Positions 33,899-46,986 are shown, counted from the first letter of the stretch. The stretch is 64,000 nt of DNA from Hydrangea macrophylla (GCA_033977485.1 CM066984.1:113329251-113393250), one strand, 5' to 3'. Notes: generated by a model not told the origin, from the sequence alone. A program made the numbers and translations.

Positions 33899-34522
33899 TT
33901 TCTGATGCTTGCGTTTTTTATTTGACCATTCACCAGTCATCAAAACATAGCTGCTAATGTTACAATAATACAATGGTCAAATGTGAATAAAATAAGAAGT
34001 GGAGCCATACTCACTAAATATATATATATATATATATATTATAACAAAATGTATTTCAAATAATGTGACAATATGGTCCACATTATTTTTATTGCAGTGA
34101 CTGATTCTTGTTGGATTCAGAACATGCATATTGTCTGTTTGGCAATTGTTAATTTCTAGAGCGTATGAGTAATTATGAAACTTCAAAAACTACGACGAAG
34201 TCGTCTTACAAACCAGCTCTCCTATCGATTTAGTAGTACAAAATAAATAAATGAAATGCGAGTCAATCGTAAATTCTGCAATTAGCAACTGCTCATAATC
34301 ATCTGCCATCTAGTGTGCCTATTGTTGTGAATTCAATTTTCAGTAGTAATTAATGGGTTTACATGAAAATAAATAAATAAATGAATAAATAAAATAATAA
34401 AATCCTACCTAGAGGTGAAGAATATAATTTTTGTTCCTGATCGTCACTGAGACATGTTTGGACTATTAATTTATATTTTCCATCTCTAAACTACCTGTCA
34501 CGAATAGCATGGGTTATACTTA
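32862..34522. other. Intergenic AT-rich spacer; no gene seen
   Basis: Contains (TA)n runs at about 33869-33890 and 34016-34040 and simple A/T repeats. None of the short open frames resembles a known protein. Confidence 0.55.
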
Positions 34523-34814
34523 GGCTTAGTTTGCCCCTATTTTGGTGCTTCTCCTTTTTAAAGCACAATTTTATGTTAATTCATTTAGTAACTATTTTAT
34601 GAGCTTTGTAAAAATTGAATTTAGGGTTTTTTTCAAGAGAGGTTTTAAAAGCTCTAGAATTGAGCAATTGAGCTTTTAAAAGCTCAATGTTGCTTTTGGG
34701 TTTCATGGTATTTTTTTTAAAGAGTAATGTGTCTCTTGTACAAAATTATCAAACAACTTAATAATTAATTTTATAAACTGCTTTTAAAAAGCCACATAGA
34801 GGCCAAACTAAGCC
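34523..34814. mobile_element. Tourist-like (PIF/Harbinger) MITE, copy 2, 292 bp
   Basis: Ends GGCTTAGTTTGCCCC and GGCCAAACTAAGCC, flanked by TTA (34520-34522 and 34815-34817). Same family as 27562-27841: both carry TTTTGGTGCTTCTC just inside the left end. Confidence 0.85.
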
Positions 34815-34817
34815 TTA

Positions 34818-36609
34818 GTCAAGCTATGTGCTGATTCAAAACCCGTCTTAACCAAATGTCTTGGTCAAAACCTGTTGGGTGTGGCTCATATTATAATATG
34901 TCCGTTACACTAGGCTCAAGAGTCAAGGGGAGAGCCCTGTGGCCCATGGCGGAGCGAAGCATAGCCATGGAGTGCCCCTCGCAGTACGGAATTGGTATTT
35001 TGGGTATTTTGTCATGTACCTATAGGAGATATATATGATGTAACCCTAAATCGTTTTTGATAGTGGAAAACTTCTGACTCTCCGGTTGAACGTAGGCACA
35101 TTGCCGAACCACGTGATAATTCAGTGTCTCTTTAATCTTAAAAATTTTTATATATTATTTGCATGTGATTGTTTCGATCCAACAAAACCTATTAGCTCAA
35201 GCTATCAAATGGCGTATGGGGTCTAGTTTTCCTTCTCTGCCCAAGAGCTATCAAATGGCGCATGTGATAAATTCCTATGCCACACTCCAATGACACGCCT
35301 ATCTAGTTTTTATATTTTCTAGTCAATTAGACGATAACACATGCATATGCATAGGAATTTATCAAAAGAATATGAATATATGTCAAAATAAATACCAACA
35401 TAAACTTCCAATTTTTTTTGTAGATACAATAATAATATTTCTTAAAGTACTTTCTACTAACATATCAAACCATATTATAGAACCTATAAATATTAGGCTA
35501 TTATTTACGTCAACTTCTATAAGCCATACTTATAAGATACAAATAAGAACTCTTAACATTTGTTTTTTTTTTTCTTTACGATAATAAAAACACCATATTG
35601 TGCAGAACCACAAGAAAAATTAAAAATGGGTTTTTTTTTTCTATACAAATTGGGCAATTATAGAAGCTTTCCCAAATATGCATGGCTATAATCACAAAGA
35701 ATTTTGAGTAATGCAAATAATTTTTAAAGTTGAAATTCAATTTTATATATGTATAAGAGAATTTGCTTTGGCTTTTGGATAGAGAATATAGAGAACGGAA
35801 ATTTTTTTTCTCTCTATATATTAGATAGAGAAAATACCATAATGAGCAAGTATTTTTTTTTCTCTTTTATATATTGTAGAAATATATACATATATGTTAT
35901 CTTAAAAAAAATATACATATAAATTTATGTTTATACATTTATATATACTAGTCTTAGAGCACATGATTTGTACGTGGTTGATGCACAAAAGGGTAGAGAT
36001 GAACAAATTGAAGGACCAAATTGGTTAAACAATAGACTAGTTCGTAATAACTTTTTGAGAAGTATTAAAATCTAGGAGAATCACGTCAAATGTCTAATAA
36101 TAAATTATTTAGACTCTAAAATAACTTTCAAGTGTTGAAATGAATTACTCAAGACACTTTCATAATTGTTTGTTTTAATTTATGTCTTAATTTAAAAAAA
36201 AAAAAAAAAAACAATTCTCACAGTTTTGACTATGTTTTGTTCTTGCTAATTGTGTGATCATATGAACGGAAATTCCAAAACCATTTGAAAAAGTACGATT
36301 ATAAGCACATGCCTTGCATGTGGATGATGCACAAGTAAAACAACTAATTTCGATAAGATTTTATTATTCTGTTCCCCTTAATAAAATTGTGGATAAGAAG
36401 TATAGTATAAATCTTTTACACAAATAAGAGCCAAAAAAAAAAAAGGGACTAAGCAAAATAAAAAGTTAAGACACACATAACATACCATTACATACGATTG
36501 ATGAAACTTTGAAACACTAACTCTCAAAGAAAGTCATAAAATGTAGGGAGAACAAATTAAATCATAAATATAGAATGAAATGGTTGTTCAAATGACATAT
36601 AGAATGTAA
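34818..36609. other. Intergenic AT-rich spacer; no gene seen
   Basis: Only short direct repeats (AGCTATCAAATGGCG near 35201 and 35247) and homopolymers were seen. Confidence 0.55.
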
Positions 36610-36618
36610 TTCAATAAA

Positions 36619-36845
36619 GGGTAAATTATATAGACACCCACTCATGTATTGCACTTTTTCACTAATTCCCCCATAAACTTAAAAACTCAACAATCTGATC
36701 CCCCTTAACTATTTGTAAGGGGGCATTTGAGGGGGTCAATGTGCAAAGAAAACTAATAGTTGAAGGGTCTGTTTGTTGGATTTTTAGTTTAGGCGATGTT
36801 AGAGAAAAATGGCAATATATAAAGGGGTGTCTATATAATTTACCC
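36619..36845. mobile_element. Mutator-like MITE, 227 bp
   Basis: Near-perfect inverted termini GGGTAAATTATATAGACACC and its reverse complement, with an exact 9-bp duplication TTCAATAAA (36610-36618 and 36846-36854). Confidence 0.92.
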
Positions 36846-37367
36846 TTCAATAAATTGTTGTGAATTATGTCTATTGTTATTTGAAAAGCACTACACTATA
36901 TGGCCAAATTTCTAACAGACAACTTTTATGATTTCTAACAGATATATCCGTTATTAATAACTAACGGTTATATCCGTTAGAAAAAGGTATATATCCGTTA
37001 GTAATGACAATACATTGGCAATTTTGTAAATAAAAAGTCAAAAATTAAAGATGCAGTGGTAATTTTGTAAATAAAAACTCAAAAATAAAAAAATACGGTG
37101 GCAATTTTGTAAATAACCAGAGTACAAAAATTTTGCCCAAATTTTTCCCCTAACATTTCCCCCTAAACATTTTCCCCCCAACATTTCCCCCTTAACATTT
37201 AACAGATTAATCCCTAGTCAAAAGAGAAGAGAAAAGAGAAGGAAAAGGGAAGAAGGGAGATGGAAAGGATCAGACTCCATCCGCAGGATTCCTTCCTCAA
37301 CTCGTTGCCACCGCCGGTCATAGGTACTCTCTCTCTCTCTCTTCTTCTTCTTCGTCCATTCTATTAT

Positions 37368-37807
37368 TGTAAGAAAATTTACCGAATACGAACCCGGAAT
37401 AGCGGAACTTACGTGATTGAAGTACTCAATCAAATTCTCCAGAATTCTACCACGGTTGGAATTACACGCCTCTTTGACTCGAACAATTTGCCTATCAACA
37501 ACCCCTTCAATTATTACGACGATAGGTATCCGATTACAAGAACCGGAGACACAAATTCACATACCCAAATGTCTCTTTCTCTCTAGAATTTCAGCAATCT
37601 ATATGGAGTACACACACTGTTTTTTTTTATCTTGTGTATATTTGAAAACAAACATAGCACACATATATATAACCATGTGTCCACGTTTATAACTGCCCTT
37701 AGCAGTTTTATTTGTATACAAACTGCTCTTAGCAGTTTCTTCAATGTGGCAATTGCCACATGGGCATGGGTTACCCACATGGGTGCCCAATAACCCATAT
37801 TATAACA
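37368..37807 (-). repeat. 3' LTR of the copia element
   Basis: 440 bp. The purine-rich primer GAGTGGGAGA lies immediately upstream (about 37808-37820 on the plus strand). The target duplication ATTAT adjoins its outer end. Confidence 0.93.
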
Positions 37808-38929
37808 TCTCCCACTCACACATGATGGGTATTGTCAAGTTCTCCATATTGCTAAATCTTGAGTTTTATTCATACAGACAAATGGGTCGTGCGACCGTCG
37901 ACACACTTGTACTTGGGAGCTCCAAACTAGAAACTCGCTAGAGCCAGGATGGAGACATCAACCCAAAAATATATCCATATGTAATCATTGTGTATTGACA
38001 TACCCCAGACTGATTTGATTACACTATGTTAAGCATTTCTCAATCCCTCAAGAGAACATACTTAACCCTTCTAACTTCACATGTATCCATAGTTATGCCA
38101 AGTCTCTATGTAACGGCATAACTGGCTAGCCAATGAATGCAAGTGATTGGTGTAATTCCAAAATTGTCTTCCTTTTACCCTATTGCCATTTTGATCTAAG
38201 TCAACTGCTTTCTCAGTATTGTTCCTTTAGGTCGAATCATTCATAACCATAGGTAACATACTAGAGTAGCTAACTTTAACTTTTCACTTCATGACATAGT
38301 TAAAAATCACAAAGGGTATAGTTGAGACTATATTCACAATCTCTAGGACTCACGCAATGAGGAAGCAGGGATCTATTCACTCACTTCCTAATTGGTCGTT
38401 CAGCACATGCAGTATGAAATGCATGCTATAGTGGAAAATCTTTGTTTCACAAAGCGTATGTCTTTACTCTAAACACTGTACAGATCTAGGTTCAATTGCT
38501 CCGAGAGCATCTAACTTGAGTCCTTTATCTGCTCACTATCAACAGCGCGAAACAAAGGTCTCATATCCGACTTTACATATAGGCTCCATGAATGGTGGGG
38601 AAAACATTCATGTTAGTTCTTTGAATATAATAAACCTCATCTTGGTTTTCACCAAGGCGACACAATGAGGGTTTGAATTAAGGTTGCTTTCTCAGCAACG
38701 AAATTCAACATTGTCTCATCTCTGCTCACTCCAATAGCGTCAGAGGCGATTGCTTGCGTGAGTAAGCCAATCTTAGCCTATTGACACGCTTGTTAAATTG
38801 TGCTAGATGTAAATAATACATTATACCACAGATAAGTAAATGGCACTAACCAAATACAATAGCATTAAACTAAAACTATCAGTAATGTATATTTACATAA
38901 TGGTCAAGTGAATACATAAATATCCACAA

Positions 38930-41708
38930 TTACATTCTACGCAGTCCTAGGGATCTAATGTGTGACACAAATAAATCCCTGGAAATAGGTTTGGTCAAAG
39001 GATCTGCAACCATCCGACTCGTAGATATGTGTTCCAGGACCACCTCATTCTTTGCTACACTGTCTCTAACAAAATGGTACCTAATGTGGATGTGTTTGGT
39101 TTTACCATGATACTTTGGGTCTTTTGCATAAGCTAGTGCAGCCAAACTGTCACAATAAATCGTCACAGGATTTGATGCTACTGCGACAATCTCTAAATGC
39201 TCCAAGAACCGCTTTAACCAAACACCTTCTTGTACAGTAGAAGAACATGCTACGTACTCAGCCTCCATAGTCGATAAGGCTATACATGATTGCTTTTTAC
39301 TACTCCAAGATATGGCACCATTGTTAAGTAGAAAAACATATCCTGATGTCGATTTGCGCTCATCTAGGTCACCTTCCCAATCAGCATCACTGTATCCTAC
39401 GAGACGCAAATCCTTATCCTGGTAACATAGCATATAATCCATCATTCCTCTGAGATACCTGAATATTCTTTTGACCGCTTTCCAATGTGCCAATCCTGGA
39501 TTTGCCTGATAACGGCTTACATATCCAACTGCATGGCATATGTCAAGTCGTGTATACATCATAGCGTACATTAGGCTTCTGACTGCGCTTGAATAGGGAA
39601 CTCTTGACATTTTCTCTATCTCTTGTGGAGTCTTTGGACCCATATCAAGGCTCAAACTTGAATTTCTCTCTGTAGGAGTATCTATGGATTTACAGTTATG
39701 CATATGGTATCTTTCAAGCATCTTCTTGATGTAAGTCTCTTGAGACAAACCAAGAAATCTTTTAAATCTATTCCCTGTTATCTTGACACCAAGCACATAA
39801 CTAGCCTTACCCATATCCTTCATTTCAAAATTAGAGGATAACCACTCCTTGGTGGCATTGATTAACCCCTTGTCATTCCCAGCCAGAAGTATGTCATCAA
39901 CATACAAAGGCAGGATCACAATATTTCCTTTAAACCGTTTTAGGTAAACGCAATGATCTTCTTCCATCATCATAAACCTGTCTGCCAAGATAGCTTGATG
40001 AAATCTGAGATTCCATTGCCTAGATGCCTGTTTCAAGCCATAAATAGACCGTTGGAGCTTGCACACTTTGCTCTCTTGGCCTTTATCTACAAAGCCAATA
40101 GGTTGATCCATATAGATCTCTTCATCTAGTTCTCCATTATGAAAAACGGTTTTAACATCCATTTGGTAGAGATCCAAATCCATGTGTGCAACAATGGCTA
40201 GAATAAGTCGTATTGAGGCAAACCTAACAACTGGAGAGAAGGTTTCCTCATAATCAATTCCTTCCTTTTGGGTATAACCCTTAGCCACTAGTCGAGCTTT
40301 GTACCTTTCAATAGATCCATCTGCCTTACGTTTAATTTTGAGAACCCATTTGTTCCCAATTGTTTGACGGCCAGGTGGAAGGTCAACCAAGTCCCAAACA
40401 TGGCTTGCCTTCATAGACTTCATCTCCTCTTGCATTGCTTTAGTCCATTTCTCAGCAGAGGGGCATGAGAGAGCCTCTTGAACAGTTTTGGGCTCTTCAT
40501 CATCTTCAAGACCAACCATAAAAGCTTCTCCCTCAATCCCAAAACGGCGACGAGGGATCTTTCCACGAGTGCTTTTTCGTGATTGAGATTCTTCTTGAAC
40601 ATGCTCTTCTGAAGTTACTTTAATGGGAATGTCACTCCCACTTGCCCTAGGAGGCTCAAGAATTACTTCTTGTTCCTCAACTGCCTGGCTGGCTGCGACA
40701 AGTTGTGGATCCTCCAATTTATATAATTGGAAATCTTTTGTAACTTCACCTCTACTTGGAAAGTCTTCTTCTAAGAAAGTAGTATCTCGTGACTCAATTT
40801 CTGTTATACTTCCATCAGCTTCTTCACCAATAAACACATGGCCCTTGGAATGTTCCGAGTATCTAATGAAAATACATTTTCTTCCTCTTGGGCCTAACTT
40901 CCCAAACTTGTGAGAAGAATTGTGAATATAAGCTACTGAACCCCATGGTCGCAAATTGCCCAAATCTGGCTTTCTTCCTGACCATAGTTCATAAGGGGTG
41001 GAAGGAACAGACTTGGAGGGCATGCGGTTAAGAATATAGGTTGCAGTCAATAATGCATCTCCCCAATACGAAATAGGCAAATTTGCCTGCGCCATCATTG
41101 ACCTAACCATCTCTAGAAGCGTTCTATTCCTTCTTTCCGCAACACCGTTTTGCTGTGGAGTTCTTGGAATAGTTAACTGTCTAGATATCCCCTTTACATC
41201 ACATAGTTCTTTAAACTGTTCGGATAGATACTCACGTCCACGGGCTGTCCTAAGAGCCTTAATACTTTTGTCTAATTGACTCTCAACCAATCTTGAAAAT
41301 TGTTTAAAATAATCCAATGCTTCGGATTTATGGGAGAGCAAATAGACATGACCATACCGGGTAAAGTCATCTATGAAAGTGATGAAATATGAGGCACCAT
41401 GCCTTGCCCTCACATTCATTGGGCCACAGATATCTGAATGAATAAGTTACAGAGGTGTGGTAGCTCTAATGGCTTTGCCAAATGGTTTTCTAGTTGTTTT
41501 ACCCATTAAACAATGCTCACAAATAGGCAAGTCAATCTTTGTGATTGGGCCAAGGAGGCCTTCTCGAGCAAGTTTATTTAATCTGTCTTTCCCTATGTGA
41601 CCTAATCTAGCATGCCATGTTGATGAATTGACATTCACATCATTGCTGGAAGAGGTATAATAAGCAAAACAACTATTAACATTACTAGAAATAGAAATAG
41701 TGTCTAGC
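38930..41708 (-). pseudogene. Copia pol: pre-integrase, integrase, RT, RNase H
   Basis: The pre-integrase zinc motif WHARLGHIGKDRL...CEHCLMGK is at 41447-41708. A TAA at 41447-41449 then interrupts the frame, which continues to 38930. Integrase: the first Asp in [11 protein letters not shown] and the Glu in [13 protein letters not shown] are present, but the second Asp position reads RTARGREY where RSDRGGEY is usual, so the catalytic triad is broken. [20 protein letters not shown] and the catalytic YVDDILLAG are intact. RNase [18 protein letters not shown] and HIRYHFVRD are present. The frame ends LGLRRM near the 3' LTR. From motif memory the RT is closest to the Tork group, with low certainty. 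Confidence 0.92.
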
Positions 41709-41713
41709 ACCAT

Positions 41714-43824
41714 TGTGGACACGCGGAATCGCTCATCCACTTTGTTGTTTTCGTTTGAAATTTGATTTGGATCAAAGAAAGAAACTGGTCTGTTGAAAAC
41801 ATATACAGAGTTGCCACTTGGTCTTTAAGGAACCAAGAAACCTAATTTGACTCACCCAAATGGATAAAGGGCACCGGCCCTTCATAACCAAAGAACTTGG
41901 TTCGGGGTTTTGGTACGAGAGAAGAAGGAGCCTTTGTCGCGACTAAAACACCCTCAACTCGCCCCGTCTCTCGACGGGCCTTAATTAGCATCCAAATAAT
42001 CATCTTTTACTATGTTTGGTTCGACAATTAATACTATGATAGGTATATTACATTACATAAGAATCTTGAAATGAAAGATCGAAAGATAAGATATCATTCA
42101 TAAGATCTAAGCCAAATATCACACAATGTAAAGTGAAAAATCACACAAATAAACCTAGGAAAAATCGTCTAATCATGTATCAAGTAGTTAAGTTTCCCTA
42201 ATCTAAAGGGGACATGAATTGTTCTTGAAACAAAATAATCAAAGAAATCAAAATATGCTTAGCAAGCTAGTATGATGCATGTTAATCTTTGAGAAAAAGA
42301 AGATCTCTCAATCCCCGGGACGGATGAGAAAGGAGGATTAGATCGAGGGGGAGCATGAACGTGTGATCATGATCATTCCTTATTATATAAAGGTTGTAGT
42401 GTGCTTTGTGTTCATGGATTCTTAGAATGACTTAGAAGTCTAGAATGTGTATGAATAAATGAAGGAAATCATCATGGGATATGTACAAATGTAGTATGAA
42501 CTACTTCCTAAGACATGAACTAATTTGGAGTGCATGTAAGCATCAAATCAAAAGGGGGAAAGTAAAAATGTGCTTGCTGTGAATAGTGGACAGAACAGTA
42601 GCATGATCTTTTGGAAATTGAAATGAGGGATTAGGAATGTTTTCAATGCATGATTTTTTATGTAAATCTTCCTTATTGTGTCTAGAACACAACCCAAAAA
42701 GCCAATCTTTAATAACTATTACAGATTGAGAGAAATCATATGAACAATGGAGGTTACCCAGAAACAGAGTTCGTACTGTCGACTGAAATGTCAAAATTTT
42801 TAGAAAATGAAAACAATTGATCTACAGACCCATTTTATACAGAAAGTTCCCTACGACATTGAAGTTCAAGGGAAAAATAAGTTAGTACCACTCGTTTTGG
42901 AAAAGTTTTCTGTAAAACAAGTTGAAAGTAGACCAAGCTTCTGTGACAGCAAAAACAGAATATCTGGAGAGAATGTTTGGGCCCAAATGGACCATTTTCA
43001 AGTATTTCCAAGTCAAACCAAAAATCGTGGGTGTTCCCTAATGAGTTAGGAAGATTTTCCAAGTGGTCTTGCATCCATACATTGAGTATTGAGTTCTAGA
43101 GAAATCTTTGAACTCAGATCACTCACTGTTTTGACTCACTATTTTGAAGATTTTGGGGAAAACTAGAGTTTTCTTTCTTGAGATCAAAATGAGGGGTTTT
43201 AAGAGGGGTTTTGAAATAGAGGTTTTGAAAGTATATTTTCAACATCAAATAGAGATTATAACCTCTTGGAATATCAACATCAAACTCATCATCAAGAACC
43301 TCCAAGATTGTTGGAAGGATTCATTTTTATTTGAACATAACTTCAAGGATACCTTGGAGGTATTGAAGTTATAATCATCATCTATCAAACATGGTTTTGA
43401 GGTCAAGAGTTACTATCCATAAGGATTCACTCACCTCAAACATCATGTCATCATCTAGATGATGATGAACTAGTAAGTAAATAGAAATGTCAAAAAAGAA
43501 ATGAGGTTAGGAAGAGATGAACATAATATGAACAAGCAAGTAAATAACAATCAATAGATGATAATCAATGTGATATTGGACTTGTAGCTTGGTATTTCAC
43601 TCATAGATATTGACATTTGGACATAGAAGCAGCTTCCTAACTCAAAAATGCTTAGAGAAATGGTGGTTGGGTGTATTGATGATGAAATATATAGAAGAAT
43701 AGTGGAGGAAAACAAGATTGGAACTCACTTTCTATAGAAAATCAATGGGAGAAGCTCCCTTTCTCTCTTCTAAACCTATCTCTATCTCTCTTCCTCTCTA
43801 CAACTTTTCTTAGCTTTGCACTTG

Positions 43825-43855
<31 letters not shown>

Positions 43856-44922
43856 ATGAAGAGCAATGGGGGGTTTATATAGGCTAATTTGGGGTGGTTT
43901 TGGGATTTTAGAAGTACTCCCATTGGTCCCAAACATCTGAAAACATAGAACTACGTCGTTTTGGTTTTCAATTAATCATAATGAACCCCCAAAAGAAATT
44001 ACAAAAATATACTGTTCTGGAGGAGAGTGCCGCCGCGGCACTGGCCTAGTGCCGCCGCGGCACTGCTCCTCGGATGCCCAAAAAATTACGTTTAGGCCCC
44101 CAGAGGTTCTGGTATTCGCGAAAAGGCCCTATTTCGTCCAAAATTCACAGAAAATGCATACGAACTCCAAATTGAGGTTGTGATATACCGTTGGAAAGGT
44201 AATGAAGTCTACTTTACATAAAAAAAAATAGTTCGGAGATAGATTACTTTGGAAAGTTTTGCGGTATTTGCGGTAAAAGCCGATTTGATCGCATTTTTTG
44301 CCTTCGGAAATTCATAATAAACTCGTTTTAAATCCGAAAATTGTGTGTGATATACCGTTGGAAAGCTATTGACCTCTAGTTTCTATGAAAAATGTTTGAA
44401 AATTGTTATGGTGCTCCGGTTTCAAAGTCAAATTTTGGTCAAACTGGTCAAACCTGGGATTCCCGGGAAGTTCTGGAAACCTCTGGGAGCTCCCAGGAGC
44501 TGACATTTTCGCTCGATTTTCTTTTAAAACTTATTTTAATATTTTCCACGTGATCTAAAATGATTCCAATGAATTTGGACGATTTCGATCAAACTTGGTC
44601 AAACTTGGTCAAACCTTGGTCAAATTGGTCAACGGGGACTTTTCGGGAACTTCCGGGACTTCCGGGGGTCTCTGGGAGTTGACGATTTTATCTGATTTTA
44701 CTTTAAAACTCATTTTTTTCACTTTTCTTACAACATAGCATGTTTCCAGAATTTTTGGACCAAATCTGGGAATTTTCGGGCTTTCAGGGGCATTTTGATC
44801 ATTCTTAGCATTTTGAGAAATATAGCTAACTTCTAGGAGTCCTTTTGAGTCTTTTCGATCATTGTGAACCATCAAGCTATGGGTATCCTAAATTTGATAG
44901 CCGACAAAATGGGGTGTCTACA
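41714..44922. repeat. 3.2-kb solo LTR nested in the copia element
   Basis: Runs TGTGGACACGCGG...ATGGGGTGTCTACA on the plus strand and is flanked by an exact 5-bp duplication ACCAT (41709-41713 and 44923-44927). Removing it and one duplication rejoins the copia frame (GFMV|LDTIS). No second copy of either terminus occurs inside, and no coding domain, so it is a solo LTR and not a full element. It contains a 21-C/11-A run (43825-43856), two copies of AGTGCCGCCGCGGCACT (44026 and 44048) and six GGTCAA words (44437-44632). Probably minus orientation (TGTAGACACCCC start), likely Ty3/gypsy by size. Confidence 0.85.
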
Positions 44923-44927
44923 ACCAT

Positions 44928-46151
44928 AAAACCATCCAACAAGAAACATGATCCATAAAAAGTAGTTCCCAAAGACAACATAACATAACCATCAACAAAT
45001 TCAAACTTAAAAACTAAACATAGAAGAGCTAAAACAGAGACAAGACTTCGCCGGACGTTGGGTGTATACAAAATGTCATGGAGATATAAAGTGCGTCCAC
45101 CTCGCAATACAAGTTTGCAGGTACCGATTCCTAGAACCTCTGCACTCGAGTTGTTCCCCATGTAGATTTGTCTACTCCCAGCGGGTATCCGACGAAGCTC
45201 CACATAAGTTGTTCTATCCCTCGTTATGTGGTCTGTTGCTGCTGAGTCTACAGTCCAAACAGGAACAGTTTCAGCCAACATCAAACAACTACTAACATAT
45301 AAATGTGAGGAACTAGACAGTTTAGTACATACCTTTGGCTCAGTGCATTCACGAGCGAAGTGACCCAACTGACCACAGTTGTAGCAATTCATTTGTGCCT
45401 TGTCCTTCTTGCCTCCACGCTTTCCCCTTTTGCGTTGGGCATTTTTAGCCTTCTTGTGAAGAGGTCCACCTTTCTTGCGCTTCCAACCAAAAGCCTTGCG
45501 CGAGCTAGACTCTACTAGATATGCTTCTCCAGGAGGTTTTTCAGCCAACAAGCGATCCTCCTCGAGTTCCACATGACGCGCAACTTCATCAAAAGTCTTG
45601 ATGTTATCATTGTGGGTGAGATTCACACGCATGTGTTCCCATGCTTGGGGCAAAGAATGAATGACAGCCTGCACCTGCTGCTCATCTGTCAACTCATGGC
45701 CTGCAGCTCTCAGTTCACTTATCATGTTTGACATGACTGTGAGATGTTGCCTCATAGTATGATCATGGCGTTTCCTATAGCCATCGAACTTCAGAGTGAG
45801 CTGGCGGAGCCTAGTTGTTGAAGTTCCACCATACTGGAACTTGACAGCATCCCAGACTGCCATAGCTGACCGATTCTTCTCAAAACGTAGCATGATATCA
45901 TTCCTCATGCTACTCAATAATAGGATGCGAGCAACACGGTCTTTTTTCTTCCAAGCTAGATAAGCTTCATTATCATGCCTGTGTTGTGCTGTGGTTCCCT
46001 GCTCAGGCTCAATCATTGATTGTGTTATAGTCTCAATCAACTCTTAGTCCTCTAGGAGATACTGAATCTTACGATGCCAAACATCATAGTTCTTTTCATT
46101 CAGTTTCTCACCCTGATTGAGGTCCGTAATTATACTCTTGGAAGCAGCCAT
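44928..46151 (-). pseudogene. Copia gag and protease
   Basis: The likely start ATG is at 46151 (MAASKSIITDLNQGEKL), with an in-frame TAA as codon 36 (46044-46046). The open part continues with the copia Gag core (SLPQAWEHMRVNLTHN, VELEEDRLLAEKP), a basic tract, one CCHC zinc knuckle CYNCGQLGHFAREC, and the protease site WTVDSAATDHI. The frame then runs into the nested solo LTR after GFMV. The start at about 46040 would miss the first part of Gag, which is why 46151 is preferred. Confidence 0.9.
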
Positions 46152-46515
46152 ATTCAACTTTTAAGAGACAAAGGAAAAAATGTCATTAATTACTAGCACA
46201 ATATTAATAATACATCATTTTGCCGCAAACTCGCAAATTAAGCAAGAATAATCTAATGTATGTCATAGAATCGAAAAAAATGTAATACACTCAATCATCT
46301 TTCATGATCAAAGTTCAATTATTATTGATTAATTCAATTATGCGCAAAGTACTAGGAATTAGGTGAGAAATATCCCAATAATTCTACCAACCGAAATCCT
46401 CCCACTTAATATAGCATTAAAAAAAATATGAAGGGGCAGCAAACATAAGCCTGAACAATATACTGCATATATATACAAAGAGTTTATGTACATTACAATA
46501 TTTTTAAAAAAAATA

Positions 46516-46986
46516 TCATACCTCTTTGTTACGTTTATAGCTTAATCTACAATCCCAATGGTAATTAATGTGACCCCCTATATCAAAAATTAACTGATCA
46601 TCCAAGATTCTTTTTCCAACTCTGTACAGCCAAGGAATCCTATCGCTTGCTCTATGGCCCAAATGCCTAGCACTGCGAAGATTCGAGAATTGAGAGAGCA
46701 CTGCTGTTCGCCTTACTCCATTGAGTATTCTACGTTCCTCGGCTAACTCAAGTTCACTTGCAGTTTGCAATAATCCAATAACTTTTGGATTATTGGATAT
46801 GGCAACTTTGACTGATTCCCAAGAATCTAGCAGAGAATTAAGCAAAGCTTGTTTTGCTTGCCTACATGAAATAGTATACCCCGCAATTTTACAAGCACGA
46901 TAATTATTGATAACCGTAGCAATGTGTTTTTGCATTGTATGATTTGGATTCATCTTATAGTCCAAAAAATCTGCCAATGTGATCAT
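46516..46986 (-). CDS. Second Gag-like reading frame in the copia leader, 156 codons
   Basis: An open frame between the primer site and the true gag, on the same strand. Its first 90 residues follow the copia Gag core pattern: NHTMQKHIATVINNYRA, then QAKQALLNSLLDSWESVKVA, then ASELELAEERRIL. These match HTMRQHLTVMSNM, QVQAVIHSLPQAWEHMRVNL and VARHVELEEDRLL of the downstream Gag in order and spacing, but with low identity, so it is not a recent duplicate. A C-terminal GGHINYHWDC might be a decayed zinc knuckle. It is open over 156 codons despite the rest of the element carrying stops. It may be a captured Gag fragment, an accessory ORF or a chance-preserved relic. Confidence 0.55.
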   Translation of the reverse strand: MITLADFLDYKMNPNHTMQKHIATVINNYRACKIAGYTISCRQAKQALLNSLLDSWESVKVAISNNPKVIGLLQTASELELAEERRILNGVRRTAVLSQFSNLRSARHLGHRASDRIPWLYRVGKRILDDQLIFDIGGHINYHWDCRLSYKRNKEV

